DNA of 15,382 nt from Fulvivirga aurantia (GTDB lineage Bacteria; Bacteroidota; Bacteroidia; Cytophagales; Cyclobacteriaceae), in contig NZ_SMMD01000903.1 in NCBI RefSeq assembly GCF_009711475.1, forward strand, positions 1 to 15,382. The letters run 5' to 3'. Under the pieces are notes generated by a model that saw nothing but the letters and a program-made list of their open reading frames with translations, did not search any database and was not told where the DNA came from. Made by a program: the position numbers and the translations under genes. Positions 1 to 7,920 of the stretch are shown here, one piece after another; the stretch's first letter is position 1, and every line of letters begins with the position of its first letter.

Positions 1-131
1 AAATCGGTCGTAACGTGCTCAAAACGCAGCTAGTTTAAAGATGAACTGTATAAATATATGCCTCCTGCGTGGAATTTTTTGAACAGAATCTACTCAATGC
101 TTTTTACATCTATTTCTTACATCGTTCAAAC

Positions 132-169
132 TTGCACTTTAAAATACCAACCATAAGTGGCTATCTTTG
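132..169 (+). promoter_or_regulatory. Candidate Bacteroidetes-type promoter for the dehydrogenase gene
   Basis: TATCTTTG at 162-169 matches the Bacteroidetes -7 consensus TAnnTTTG exactly. The -33 element is poor: only a CTTT/TTTA-like stretch lies about 20 bases upstream, and a TTG at 132-134 is too far away. The element is 42 bases before the ATG at 212, a normal leader length. The assignment rests on the -7 match and position only. Confidence 0.45.
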
Positions 170-211
170 ATCAACTTACAATTACCTTAAAGTAAAGCTT
201 TAAAATCTGAT

Positions 212-1153
212 ATGGAGCATATCCTTGAAAGCACACAATTTGCATCTATCGGCAGACTGGCCAATGATTTTAAATCAATAGTAGAATCTCTGGCTGTACC
301 AGGACTTACCTGCACGGTGTATGAATCGGAAGATGAGTTAGCTAAAAACATAAACCAACACAATGCGCTGGCTGCATTTACCGTGAGCGACCATGTAGAT
401 ATATCAGGTATAAAATGGATTCATAGTTTTGGTGCGGGGGTCGATGGTTTCGTGCAAAGAAAGGATCTCAATCCCAATGTCTTGCTAACACGCACGGCTG
501 GTAATATGGGCAAGCGTATGGCTGAGTATTGCCTGGCCTATATTTTAAATGACCTTAAGGCCATTAATCAATCCCTTAAAAACCAGCAAAAGAACTCATG
601 GGAACCGCTACAAATTGGAGATTTATATGAGCAGAAAGTATTGGTGTTTGGCACCGGCACTATTGGTGGTGCTATCGCGGATAGTCTGGCACCAATGGTC
701 AAGCAGTTGGTATGTGTCAACCGCTCGGGTACTTCAATCAAACACCAAACAGTAGCCTTGTCTGCACTTAGTAATCTGGAGGCTTATGACATTATCATCA
801 ATGCTTTACCCCTAACCTCTGAAACCACCGCCATATTTAATCGACTATTTTTCTCGAAGTGTACCGGGGCATTGTTTATCAATGTGGGTCGAGGAGAGTC
901 CGTGGTGGACTTGGATTTACTCAGTGCATTAAACAAAAGTCAATTGCGAGGTGCTGTTCTGGATGTTTTTCATGAAGAGCCACTACCCTCTTCTCATGCG
1001 TTTTGGTCTACACCTAATCTTTTAGTTACACCACATCACGCCAGTAAAACCAATAAAAAAGACCTGCAAGAAAGTTTCTCACAGGTCCTTAAGTCTATTA
1101 GAAACGGAGATCGATCATCTCCATTATTTGTCGACATCAAGAGAGGTTATTGA
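212..1153 (+). CDS. D-2-hydroxyacid dehydrogenase (GhrA/phosphoglycerate dehydrogenase-like)
   Basis: A 313-residue NAD(P)-dependent 2-hydroxyacid dehydrogenase that should reduce a 2-oxoacid such as glyoxylate or hydroxypyruvate to the D-2-hydroxyacid in the cytoplasm. The Rossmann nucleotide motif is GTGTIG at residues 147-152. The family's catalytic triad is visible as Arg227 (NVGRGE), Glu256 (DVFHEEPLP) and His275 (TPHHAS), with Arg-to-Glu spacing as in E. coli SerA. After the second Rossmann strand comes Asn-Arg-Ser (170-172) instead of an acidic residue, which in this family points to NADPH rather than NADH (inference). Length is normal for the GhrA-like group without a regulatory domain. 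The ATG at 212 is the only sensible start, because an in-frame TAA lies at 188-190. It is the only plus-strand gene here, and its last 7 bases overlap the end of the convergent rhodanese gene. Its 3' coding region also carries that gene's terminator. The exact substrate cannot be read from the sequence. Confidence 0.9.
   Translation: MEHILESTQFASIGRLANDFKSIVESLAVPGLTCTVYESEDELAKNINQHNALAAFTVSDHVDISGIKWIHSFGAGVDGFVQRKDLNPNVLLTRTAGNMGKRMAEYCLAYILNDLKAINQSLKNQQKNSWEPLQIGDLYEQKVLVFGTGTIGGAIADSLAPMVKQLVCVNRSGTSIKHQTVALSALSNLEAYDIIINALPLTSETTAIFNRLFFSKCTGALFINVGRGESVVDLDLLSALNKSQLRGAVLDVFHEEPLPSSHAFWSTPNLLVTPHHASKTNKKDLQESFSQVLKSIRNGDRSSPLFVDIKRGY
1055..1088 (-). terminator. Rho-independent terminator of the rhodanese gene, inside the convergent gene
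   Basis: On the minus strand, GACCTG (1087-1082) pairs with CAGGTC (1066-1061). The spacer itself mostly pairs (TGAG with CTTG through G-U, then AAA/TTT), giving a stem of roughly 10 pairs or more. Six T residues follow at 1060-1055. The stem starts about 60 bases past the rhodanese stop codon. The sequence is also coding for the dehydrogenase on the plus strand, where no T tract follows the hairpin, so it should act mainly on minus-strand transcription. Confidence 0.8.
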
Positions 1154-1575
1154 TCTGCTGACCAATCCGTGTATCCTCCGGAATAATCATAGACTACCGT
1201 GTAGCCATTATCGACCAACTCTTGCGCAGCTTTGGCACTTCTACCACCTTTAGCACAGTAAACGACCACAGGCTTTTCCTTATCTATGGAGTTCATTCTG
1301 TTTTTAAACTCACCGGATAGAAAGTCCATGCCAATAAGTGCACCTTCTATATGACCAAGATCAGTTTCGTTCACAGTTCTTACGTCTACAAGCTGAACAT
1401 CAGGATTCTCGGCCATAAGTTTCTTTAAGCCTTCCTTATCTACCTTTACAGGATTTATATTCTGTACGGGCTCTGTTGAGGCTGCAACTTCTTCATTATT
1501 CTCATTTTGAGCCTCTTTCGTGTTACAAGCCACGATACTCAACGTGGCTATTAAAAGTATAATGTAGCTTTTCAT
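1147..1575 (-). CDS. Rhodanese-like domain lipoprotein
   Basis: A 142-residue protein with one rhodanese domain on a lipoprotein leader. From the chosen ATG (1575) the signal is a lysine plus a hydrophobic run ending Ser-Ile-Val-Ala-Cys17, a good lipobox. The mature protein should therefore be lipid-anchored in the envelope. An acidic linker follows to about residue 45. The rhodanese domain then shows VDVRTVNE (63-70), GHIEGA (74-79) and the active-site loop CAKGGRS (107-113) with catalytic Cys107. Such single-domain proteins transfer sulfane sulfur or handle thiols; the envelope substrate is unknown. The frame is open up to an ATG at 1608, but that start adds 11 residues ahead of the signal peptide and lies in the terminator stem of the upstream TPR gene, so I reject it. 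Only about 20 bases separate that terminator from the start. The gene must use a promoter overlapping the terminator or the TPR gene, or depend on readthrough. Confidence 0.9.
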   Translation of the reverse strand: MKSYIILLIATLSIVACNTKEAQNENNEEVAASTEPVQNINPVKVDKEGLKKLMAENPDVQLVDVRTVNETDLGHIEGALIGMDFLSGEFKNRMNSIDKEKPVVVYCAKGGRSAKAAQELVDNGYTVVYDYSGGYTDWSADQ

Positions 1576-1594
1576 ATTATTGAAATTTTGGTTT

Positions 1595-1629
1595 AAAAAA
1601 AGGGGCAAACTTTTCAGCCGGCCCCTCTT
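1595..1629 (-). terminator. Rho-independent terminator of the gyrA-TPR transcript
   Basis: On the minus strand AGGGGC (1626-1621) pairs perfectly with GCCCCT (1606-1601) across a 14-base loop. The stem can extend outward by a G-U and two A-T pairs into the T tract. An uninterrupted run of T covers 1601-1595. The stem begins about 28 bases after the TPR stop codon at 1654, as expected for its terminator. Confidence 0.85.
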
Positions 1630-1653
1630 CCATTTATTTTCAAACGGTTTTGC

Positions 1654-2838
1654 TTATTGCTCTCCGTCCATTGTTTTTAACTGCTTAGAAACTTTTACTA
1701 ATTTCTCATCCATACCAAGCTGGTTGTAGATGTACTGTAAAGTCTCAAGTGTAGTTCTATCGTTTGGCTGAAGCTCATTCGCTTTCTCCCAGTGAGGAAC
1801 TGCTGCTTTAAGCTTAGCATCGATAGTTTTCTGCATTTCTTTAGCTTTTTTCTGATCCGCCTGAGAAATACCCAGGTTGTTTTTCTCCTTGATTAGGTCT
1901 ACAGCTACGTTGTAGTTAAGTACCGCAAGGTTAAACACTGCATTGTAGAAATCAGGATCAGCATCGATCGCCTGTTGGTAAGCGTCCTGAGCTTTCTCTT
2001 TGTTATCAAGCTCTTCGTACATTACACCTAAAGTGAAATATAATTCAGGGTTGTCCGGCTCTTTTTCGATAGCGCCTTCGATCTCAGCTTTAGCTTCATC
2101 TACTTTGTCCATTCTGATCAAAGTGTTGATTTCTGTTTTTGCGAAATCGATATTGTCAGGAAACTGCTCCTTAGCTTTTCTTACGATAGCTAATGCTGCT
2201 TCATCGTCTTTATTTACGCTTCCTTCGATGTAAATTAAAGAGTTATAGATGTCTTTGCTGTGATAATCAAGGTCATCGATCAATACGTAATAGTTTTTAG
2301 CGGCTGTCTCGTAATCTTTACCAGACTGTGCTGCCAAACCAGCGTAGATGTAACCTGTAGTATCTTTAGGCTGTATTACCTGCGTTTTAGTGAAATACTT
2401 CACCGCATCCTCAGTGTTTTCGCTTTGGTAAGCTTCTACACCCTGGTTAAGGTAATGTCCCCAAAGTACGTTAAGCTGCTGATCTTTAAGTACAGGTAGT
2501 CCAGCATCATTTGTGATGTAGTACTTGTTACCTTCAGGATCGATTTCGTCTGCTTTCGCGAAAGCTTCCATAGCGGTTTCCAACGGATTATCAGCTAAGT
2601 TTTGAAATTCCGGGTTGCTAGTGGTATCTAAAGTAGCGTAAACTAAACCTCTGTAATACCAGGTTTTTCCATCGTCTTTAGTTTTTTCGTGTTCGATTGC
2701 TTCGTCCACGATTTGCTTGGCTTCTGCCAATTCTCCATCTGTTCTTGCTTTCTCAGCCTGATTAATCTTAGGTTTCTTTTGCCCATAACCAGCACCTGCC
2801 AGCGAACATATAGCAACTATTAAAATTAATTTTTTCAT
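1654..2838 (-). CDS. Secreted tetratricopeptide-repeat protein encoded directly after gyrA
   Basis: A 394-residue protein with a cleavable signal peptide (residues 1-19, cleavage before Gln20 after Ala-Gly-Tyr-Gly), so probably periplasmic or outer-membrane associated. The Cys at 11 is not a lipobox. It consists mainly of helical TPR units. The clearest are about 124-158 (WGHYLNQG...VIQPKD) and two consecutive units at about 265-310 (LYFTLGVMYEELDNKEKAQDAYQQAI, then the next A/B pair). Further degenerate units cover 30-100, 160-255 and 345-390. A Lys-rich charged helix at about 315-345 separates the last repeats. TPR arrays bind protein partners; nothing here shows an enzyme. The start lies 42 bases after the gyrA stop with no hairpin between, so it is probably co-transcribed with gyrA. 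A strong terminator follows. Its role is unknown. Confidence 0.88.
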   Translation of the reverse strand: MKKLILIVAICSLAGAGYGQKKPKINQAEKARTDGELAEAKQIVDEAIEHEKTKDDGKTWYYRGLVYATLDTTSNPEFQNLADNPLETAMEAFAKADEIDPEGNKYYITNDAGLPVLKDQQLNVLWGHYLNQGVEAYQSENTEDAVKYFTKTQVIQPKDTTGYIYAGLAAQSGKDYETAAKNYYVLIDDLDYHSKDIYNSLIYIEGSVNKDDEAALAIVRKAKEQFPDNIDFAKTEINTLIRMDKVDEAKAEIEGAIEKEPDNPELYFTLGVMYEELDNKEKAQDAYQQAIDADPDFYNAVFNLAVLNYNVAVDLIKEKNNLGISQADQKKAKEMQKTIDAKLKAAVPHWEKANELQPNDRTTLETLQYIYNQLGMDEKLVKVSKQLKTMDGEQ

Positions 2839-2880
2839 AATTTGATATGTGTATTATTTAGTTGTGTTCAATTTAATAAA

Positions 2881-5409
2881 TTATTCTTTTGAATCTCCTG
2901 AAGTCTCAGAATCTTCGTTTGTCTCAGTAGACTCATTTTCGTCTAGCTCCTCGTCTTCAGTTTTTATCTTTTCTATTTTTTCTACCGAAGAAATTATGTC
3001 GGTGTCGTTGAGTTTAATCAATCTCACACCCTGAGTGGCTCTACCCATAACTCTCAGATCTTCAACAGCTAATCTGATTGTGATGCCAGATCGGTTGATA
3101 ATCATCAGGTCATCAGAATCAATTACTTCTTTAATAGCAACTAGCTTGCCAGTTTTGTCTGTAACGTTGATGGTTTTTACTCCTTTACCACCTCTTTTAG
3201 TGATTCGGTAGTCTTCTACCAATGAGCGTTTTCCGTAACCGTTCTCACTTACAACCAGTAAGTTAGCCCCTTCACGGTCTACAATGACCATACCAACTAC
3301 CTTATCTTCCTCACTTTCCAGTGTTACACCTCTTACACCAGACGCAGTACGGCCCATGCTTCTTACATCTGACTCATGGAAGTGAATGGCTTTACCCATA
3401 CGTTTAGCAATTACCACGTGGTTATCACCGTTAGTAAGCTTAGCTTCCAATAAACGATCTCCATCTTTCACTGTGATCGCATTGATACCATTTTGTCTTG
3501 GTCTGCTGTAGGCTTCAAGGGCTGTCTTTTTAATGGTACCGCTTTCAGTACACATCATCACGAAGTTGTTATTCACATACTCTTCGTCAGTCAGACTCTC
3601 TACATTGATTACGGCACGTACTTTGTCACCAGTCTCAATATTTATTAAATTCTGGATGGCACGTCCTTTAGATGTTTTGCTACCTTCTGGTATGCCGTAT
3701 ACTTTCTTCCAGAACACTTTACCATATTCTGTGAATATCAGTAGGTAGTTGTGTGCCTTGGCTATAAACAGGTGCTCGGTAAAGTCATCATCTTTGGTGC
3801 TTACACCACGAGAGCCTACACCTCCCCTGCCTTGTGTTCTATATTCGGTTAGTGGCGATCTCTTGATATACCCCTGGTGAGAAATAGTAATTACCATTTC
3901 ATCATTAGGGATCATATCTTCATAAGTAAGATCGTCCGCACTGTGTACAATTTCTGTTCTTCGGTCATCACCATAGCGCTCTTTTACTTCAAGGAGCTCT
4001 TCTTTGATGATTTCCATTCTTCTGTCTTCGTTTTCGAGGATGTACTCAAGCTCTTTGATCAGCTTCATTACCTCGTCATACTCAGTTTGTATTTTATCTC
4101 TTTCAAGACCGGTAAGACGCTGTAACCTCATTTCGAGGATAGCCTTGGCCTGAATTTCTGATAAATCAAACTTCTCAATCAAGCCAGCTTTCGCAGTATC
4201 AGGATCTTTGGCTTTTCTGATTAGGTCAATCACCTCATCGAGGTTGTCTAGCGCGATCAAATACCCTTCAAGGATATGCGCACGCTTCTGCGCCTCCTGG
4301 AGCTCATATTCAGTTCTTCTGATTACTACCTCATGCCTATGATCAACATAATGCTTGATCATATCCTTAAGGTTGAGTTGTACAGGTCTACCTTTTACAA
4401 GTGCAATGTTGTTTACACCAAAAGAAGACTGTAGTTGTGTGTACTTATACAGGTGGTTAAGTACAATATTTGGAATGGCATCTTTTTTCAGATCATAAAC
4501 GATTCTTAAACCGTTTCTATCAGATTCGTCTCTGATGTCTGAGATACCGTCTATTTTTTTCTCATTTACAAGGGCAGCAGTTTTTTCAATCATGCTGGCC
4601 TTATTTACCATATATGGTATTTCGGTAACGATAATTTGCTCACGACCCGTGCTGGTTGTTTCAAATTCGGCTTTAGCACGCATCAAAACTCGACCACGGC
4701 CGGTTTCAAAAGCTTCTTTTACACCAGTGTAACCATAGATTGTAGCACCTGTCGGGAAGTCAGGAGCAGTAACATACTCCATCAATTCAGGTATGGTGAT
4801 GTCGTTATTATCAATATAAGCTGCGATACCATTGGCCACTTCAGTAAGGTTATGAGGCGCCATGTTTGTAGCCATACCTACCGCAATACCGGAAGCACCA
4901 TTGAGCAGAAGGTTTGGTAGCTTGCCGGGAAGAACTGTAGGCTCCTTTAATGAATCATCGAAGTTAGGGCTAAAATCAACGGTGTTTTTGTTGATATCTG
5001 TGAGTAGCTCATCGGCTATTCGCTTGAGTCGCGCCTCGGTGTAACGCATGGCTGCCGGTGAGTCACCGTCAATAGAACCAAAGTTACCTTGTCCGTCAAC
5101 CAGTGGATAACGCAGGGACCAATCCTGGGCCATACGTACCATGGTGTCGTATACAGCGGTATCACCGTGTGGGTGATACTTACCTAAAACCTCACCGACA
5201 ATTCTTGCCGATTTTTTATAAGACTTATTATAATTAACGCCAAGTTCCAGCATCCCAAATAGGATTCTGCGATGAACGGGCTTCAAACCATCTCTCACGT
5301 CTGGTAAGGCCCTGGAGATAATTACAGACATAGAATAATCTATGTAAGCTCCACGCATCTCATCCTCTATATTAATCGGGATGATGTTCTCATTTGCTCC
5401 TTCTGCCAT
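2881..5409 (-). CDS. gyrA: DNA gyrase subunit A
   Basis: An 842-residue GyrA, the breakage-reunion subunit that with GyrB introduces negative supercoils using ATP. The catalytic tyrosine is Tyr123 in MRYTEARL, preceded by Arg122. The quinolone-resistance region is intact ([13 protein letters not shown], 77-88). The E. coli Ser83 equivalent is Thr84, and the acidic Asp87 equivalent is Asp88. The winged-helix/tower and coiled-coil region runs to about 495, followed by the six-bladed C-terminal DNA-wrapping pinwheel (about 500-810). The GyrA box is QGRGGVG at 526-532, against canonical QRRGGKG. A second box-like KRGGKG is at 738-743. The protein ends in a Glu/Asp/Ser/Thr-rich tail (about 811-842), as in other GyrA proteins. 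The GyrA box separates it from ParC. Length and start ([18 protein letters not shown]) are normal. It is followed by the TPR gene in an apparent two-gene unit. Confidence 0.98.
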   Translation of the reverse strand: MAEGANENIIPINIEDEMRGAYIDYSMSVIISRALPDVRDGLKPVHRRILFGMLELGVNYNKSYKKSARIVGEVLGKYHPHGDTAVYDTMVRMAQDWSLRYPLVDGQGNFGSIDGDSPAAMRYTEARLKRIADELLTDINKNTVDFSPNFDDSLKEPTVLPGKLPNLLLNGASGIAVGMATNMAPHNLTEVANGIAAYIDNNDITIPELMEYVTAPDFPTGATIYGYTGVKEAFETGRGRVLMRAKAEFETTSTGREQIIVTEIPYMVNKASMIEKTAALVNEKKIDGISDIRDESDRNGLRIVYDLKKDAIPNIVLNHLYKYTQLQSSFGVNNIALVKGRPVQLNLKDMIKHYVDHRHEVVIRRTEYELQEAQKRAHILEGYLIALDNLDEVIDLIRKAKDPDTAKAGLIEKFDLSEIQAKAILEMRLQRLTGLERDKIQTEYDEVMKLIKELEYILENEDRRMEIIKEELLEVKERYGDDRRTEIVHSADDLTYEDMIPNDEMVITISHQGYIKRSPLTEYRTQGRGGVGSRGVSTKDDDFTEHLFIAKAHNYLLIFTEYGKVFWKKVYGIPEGSKTSKGRAIQNLINIETGDKVRAVINVESLTDEEYVNNNFVMMCTESGTIKKTALEAYSRPRQNGINAITVKDGDRLLEAKLTNGDNHVVIAKRMGKAIHFHESDVRSMGRTASGVRGVTLESEEDKVVGMVIVDREGANLLVVSENGYGKRSLVEDYRITKRGGKGVKTINVTDKTGKLVAIKEVIDSDDLMIINRSGITIRLAVEDLRVMGRATQGVRLIKLNDTDIISSVEKIEKIKTEDEELDENESTETNEDSETSGDSKE

Positions 5410-5612
5410 GAATTTTCTTTAATTCCTGTGTTATGTAAAAATTAAGGCGAATTTACACAATTCAAGCCTCAATTAACAATGTATAATTAAGATTTAGCAC
5501 TATTTAGACAATATAAATCGATGGTTGTACAGGTGACTCAGATAAGTGGGCCTCATGAGCCCTAAAGGCACTTTCTCGAAGGCTGATATTATGCAGTAAA
5601 GCAGTGCTTTTT

Positions 5613-6674
5613 TTAGTAAGCGTTAAATTTCTTCTTATTCTTTCGCTTGTACTTTATCAAGTTAGGATAATTCTGTCCGTGATGTGGATTTTGCCATTTA
5701 TAAAATGGGTGCACACGGCTTCTATATACTTTATTGCCGTGCTGGTGATTGATCTGTGTGGTGCAACTTTTGAGAAAACACTTCCTGAGCTTCGGTATGC
5801 GATATATAAACCCAAATGATACGTAAAAGGCATTCATTGAGGTATTTACCGATAAATCAGTTTCCGGCATATTGACTGTAAAATTCTTAAAATCGAATGA
5901 AGGCCTCACGAACAAACTAAAATACTCAGACATTTCGCGCTCTATAGTGGCTCCTATATTGAAGTAAATACCTTTCTGAATAACATCCTTATTAAATTTT
6001 TTGGTGAGGTTAAAAGCTCCTATCTGCGCATCTACAGCAAGTACATATTCATAATAGCGATACACCTTAGCTCCCAACAAAACAAAGTATTTTTTATAGA
6101 ATGTGCTTCCAAAATCAGGGTCAAAAGTGCTTAGCTCATCTTCAAACATATTGGGCGCAAAAGTGCCCGGTCTGTGATATTCAAAAATAAAACCCCCTCC
6201 TATTTTATAGCGATCAAATTCCACATGTATACTGCCTGTGAGTGGAATACTTGTGCCCGGTGCTTTATATTTTATATCAGCTGTATCGCTATTAACCAAA
6301 AAATCACTAGCCGGATTAAAGCTCACACTGGAATCTGCTACTACATCGTTGAACCAGTACCTATAAGCAGACGATATATTGCCCCCACTGATGTTTCTAT
6401 CTTTAGAAAAGATAACCGGTCCGCTGTTTTGAGGTTGTAAAATGGCAAAATCTGACAGATCCTGACTGTAAAAAGTGCGTCCGTAGCCTGGGCTAAAGCT
6501 AAAATGCAGTTTGCTTATAAGGGCTCGTAAACCACCGGAATTGGTAGGTTCTGCATAAAAATGATTCAGAGGTATCGTAACCTTCTCCTCATCTTGCGCA
6601 TAGGCGCTTTGAAAGGCAAATAGTATGAAAAAGCCCGTTATGAAAAAATAAGATATAGCTGCCCTTTTGTGCAT
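5613..6674 (-). CDS. Putative outer-membrane beta-barrel protein with a basic C-terminal tail
   Basis: A 353-residue protein of unknown function. It has a signal peptide (1-26, cleavage after Ala-Tyr-Ala before Gln27). A body of alternating hydrophobic/aromatic strands and turns (about 55-293) follows, for example HFSFSPGYGRTFY, YKIGGGFIFEY, YFVLLGAKVY and AFYVSFGFIYRIP, typical of Bacteroidetes outer-membrane barrels. Unusually, it does not end at the last barrel strand. Residues 295-353 form a tail rich in Lys/Arg, His and Tyr with Cys299 and Cys304 (C-x4-C), His310, His312, His322, His331 and His332. No Asp or Glu occurs after Asp273. The tail would sit in the periplasm if the final strand ends near residue 293. 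It could bind anionic polymer, metal or a partner protein (inference). The start is 54 bases after the upstream cytoplasmic gene, with only a weak hairpin between. I do not recognise a named family; PorP/SprF-like proteins are one possibility to test. Confidence 0.8.
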   Translation of the reverse strand: MHKRAAISYFFITGFFILFAFQSAYAQDEEKVTIPLNHFYAEPTNSGGLRALISKLHFSFSPGYGRTFYSQDLSDFAILQPQNSGPVIFSKDRNISGGNISSAYRYWFNDVVADSSVSFNPASDFLVNSDTADIKYKAPGTSIPLTGSIHVEFDRYKIGGGFIFEYHRPGTFAPNMFEDELSTFDPDFGSTFYKKYFVLLGAKVYRYYEYVLAVDAQIGAFNLTKKFNKDVIQKGIYFNIGATIEREMSEYFSLFVRPSFDFKNFTVNMPETDLSVNTSMNAFYVSFGFIYRIPKLRKCFLKSCTTQINHQHGNKVYRSRVHPFYKWQNPHHGQNYPNLIKYKRKNKKKFNAY

Positions 6675-6710
6675 TGCTCAATAAACAGGCAATTTTAAAA
6701 AATAGTATTG

Positions 6711-6730
6711 TAAAAGTTGTAAAAACAACT
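6711..6730 (-). terminator. Weak hairpin at the stop codon of the 198-residue gene
   Basis: On the minus strand AGTTGT (6730-6725) and ACAACT (6720-6715) form a perfect 6-bp stem around TTTT, followed only by TTTA. It begins within the TAG stop codon. The AT-rich stem and short T tract make it a poor terminator, so partial readthrough into the barrel gene is likely. Confidence 0.35.
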
Positions 6731-7325
6731 ACTTCATCTCAAAGGTTTGGCAAAAAGATTTGAATATGGGGTATTCATCTAAGCCTAGCTTATGACCAAT
6801 ATCCTGTATTTTTTTAAACTCAACCTCCGATATAGCACGCTCATCTACTATGTCAGAATCATCGTGTAAAAAGAATGAAGATAGAAAACGAACAAACATG
6901 TAAGGCACATTCATCACAGCATAGGCAAAACCTTTGGAATGATCTTTTTCTTTTTTCAGGTCTTCTAAACTAAATGTGTGCTCCATCGAAATCTTAATGA
7001 CCTCGTAAAATTTCATTTCCCAGGCCTCGAAATTCTTTATGAGGAACTTCATGCCATGTGCCACCGGGTCTACTTTCATAAAAAAGCCACCCTTAGACAT
7101 CTTGCGGGCCATTTTGTTTAATGCCAGCTCTTCAAATAAGCTTATGCTTCCATTAGCAAGAGCCATGCCGACTGTTGGCGCCATCATAACAAGTGATAAA
7201 AAGTCGTGATCACTGATTTCTAAAAAATTTGCCTCATTGGCGATGAAGTCTGCCTTAACCTCAACCGTAGCGACATGTACTTCAGGAATCTCTATGATCG
7301 TGGCTATTTCGTTTTCTGAAAACAT
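6729..7325 (-). CDS. Hypothetical cytoplasmic protein, mostly helical
   Basis: A 198-residue protein that I do not recognise. There is no signal peptide, lipobox or convincing membrane helix, so it should be cytoplasmic. An N-terminal stretch rich in Glu, Ile and Val (1-27) is followed by predicted helices. These include a Met/Ala-rich hydrophobic segment (about 41-58, LSLVMMAPTVGMALANG), a Lys-rich helix pair (66-110) and a charged region (118-133). Another hydrophobic patch lies at 135-153 (AVMNVPYMFVRFLSSFFL). The C-terminal part (159-198, DIVDERAISEVEFKKIQDIGHKLGL...) faintly resembles the repeating acidic helix of TerB-type proteins; this is weak and only by eye. Codon use and composition look like the neighbours, so it is probably a real gene. 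It stands after a strong terminator (7411-7438) and so probably has its own promoter in 7326-7410. There TATCTTTA at 7353-7346 is one base from the -7 consensus. Confidence 0.7.
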   Translation of the reverse strand: MFSENEIATIIEIPEVHVATVEVKADFIANEANFLEISDHDFLSLVMMAPTVGMALANGSISLFEELALNKMARKMSKGGFFMKVDPVAHGMKFLIKNFEAWEMKFYEVIKISMEHTFSLEDLKKEKDHSKGFAYAVMNVPYMFVRFLSSFFLHDDSDIVDERAISEVEFKKIQDIGHKLGLDEYPIFKSFCQTFEMK

Positions 7326-7410
7326 TTCTATCCTTTAAAATTTACTAAAGATAGTGATAAAATTAAAAAAGCGATATTTTCAAGCAGCTGATATTGCCAG
7401 AGGGTCATAA

Positions 7411-7438
7411 AAAAAGCTCCGAAATCATCCGGAGCTTT
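7411..7438 (-). terminator. Strong rho-independent terminator after the small secreted protein gene
   Basis: A perfect 9-bp stem on the minus strand, AAAGCTCCG (7438-7430) with CGGAGCTTT (7421-7413), closes an 8-base loop and runs into an unbroken T tract. It starts 24 bases past the stop codon at 7462. It should end the transcript of the small secreted protein, and possibly readthrough from the operon upstream. Confidence 0.93.
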
Positions 7439-7461
7439 CATTATTTCTATTTCGACTTCAA

Positions 7462-7920
7462 TTAAGCGTCTTCGTCTTCTAGTTGAATTTGCGCTAGAAT
7501 CTCTTCGTATCTTGCCTGAACTTCTTCATCAGAAGCTACAGCGCTTTTAATCGCGTTGTATGCTTTTCCACCGTCAGGTAACATTTTAGTAGCTAAAATC
7601 TTGATCACGTCTCCGATAGCCGCTTTTCTTTCTTCAACCATATTGTTAAGGTTGCTCATGAATTTTTCTTCAAATTCTGTAGCTGGCTCACCGTTTCCAC
7701 TAGAAAGTTCTTTATATCTGTTTCCATCTATACCTTCCTGATTCTTAATCATTGAATTCAATGAAACGCTGATCTCAGCTTTCATTGCATCAACCGCCTC
7801 CATCATTATTGCATATCTTCTAAGATTCTCATCTGTTAGATAATCTTCGTCTTGAGCGTTTGCAACATTTACACTCAATACAGCAAATAATGCAATAAAA
7901 AATAAACTCACTTTCCTCAT
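7462..7920 (-). CDS. Small secreted helical protein (DUF4168-like, tentative)
   Basis: A 152-residue exported protein. The signal peptide is clear (Arg-Lys start, hydrophobic core, cleavage after Ala-Asn-Ala22 before Gln23). The mature part is almost wholly helical and acidic. It opens with DEDYLTDENLRRYAIMMEAVDAMKAEI (24-50), then a Gly/Asn-rich turn (62-80) and two long helices (82-112 and 118-147), ending in an acidic stretch (LEDEDA). The opening (Leu-Thr-Asp-Glu-Asn-Leu-Arg-Arg-Tyr-Ala) and the segment AYNAIKSAVASDEEVQARYEEIL recall the DUF4168 family of small secreted proteins. That is by eye, and the overall match may not hold. No enzyme motif and no cysteine is present in the mature protein. 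It is 124 bases downstream of the COG3014-like gene, and a strong terminator follows, so it may be monocistronic or the last gene of the preceding operon. Confidence 0.82.
   Translation of the reverse strand: MRKVSLFFIALFAVLSVNVANAQDEDYLTDENLRRYAIMMEAVDAMKAEISVSLNSMIKNQEGIDGNRYKELSSGNGEPATEFEEKFMSNLNNMVEERKAAIGDVIKILATKMLPDGGKAYNAIKSAVASDEEVQARYEEILAQIQLEDEDA

Noticed and set aside
3..38. Possible last codons of a gene running in from the left (frame ATC GGT CGT ... GTT TAA)
   Set aside because: Eleven codons are too few to tell from chance.
1576..1608. ATG at 1608 as the start of the rhodanese gene
   Set aside because: It lies in the stem and T tract of the upstream terminator and adds 11 residues before a good lipoprotein signal peptide starting at 1575.
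2849..3034. Plus-strand Ser-rich open frame
   Set aside because: It is the antisense of the acidic GyrA C-terminal tail. No start signal or domain supports it.
5158..5160. Thr84 in GyrA read as a quinolone-resistance mutation
   Set aside because: Thr at this site is the natural residue in many bacteria; the sequence alone cannot show resistance.
5595..5617. AAAGCAGTGCTTTTTTT on the plus strand as a terminator
   Set aside because: The inverted arms are nearly adjacent with no proper loop, and no plus-strand gene ends there.
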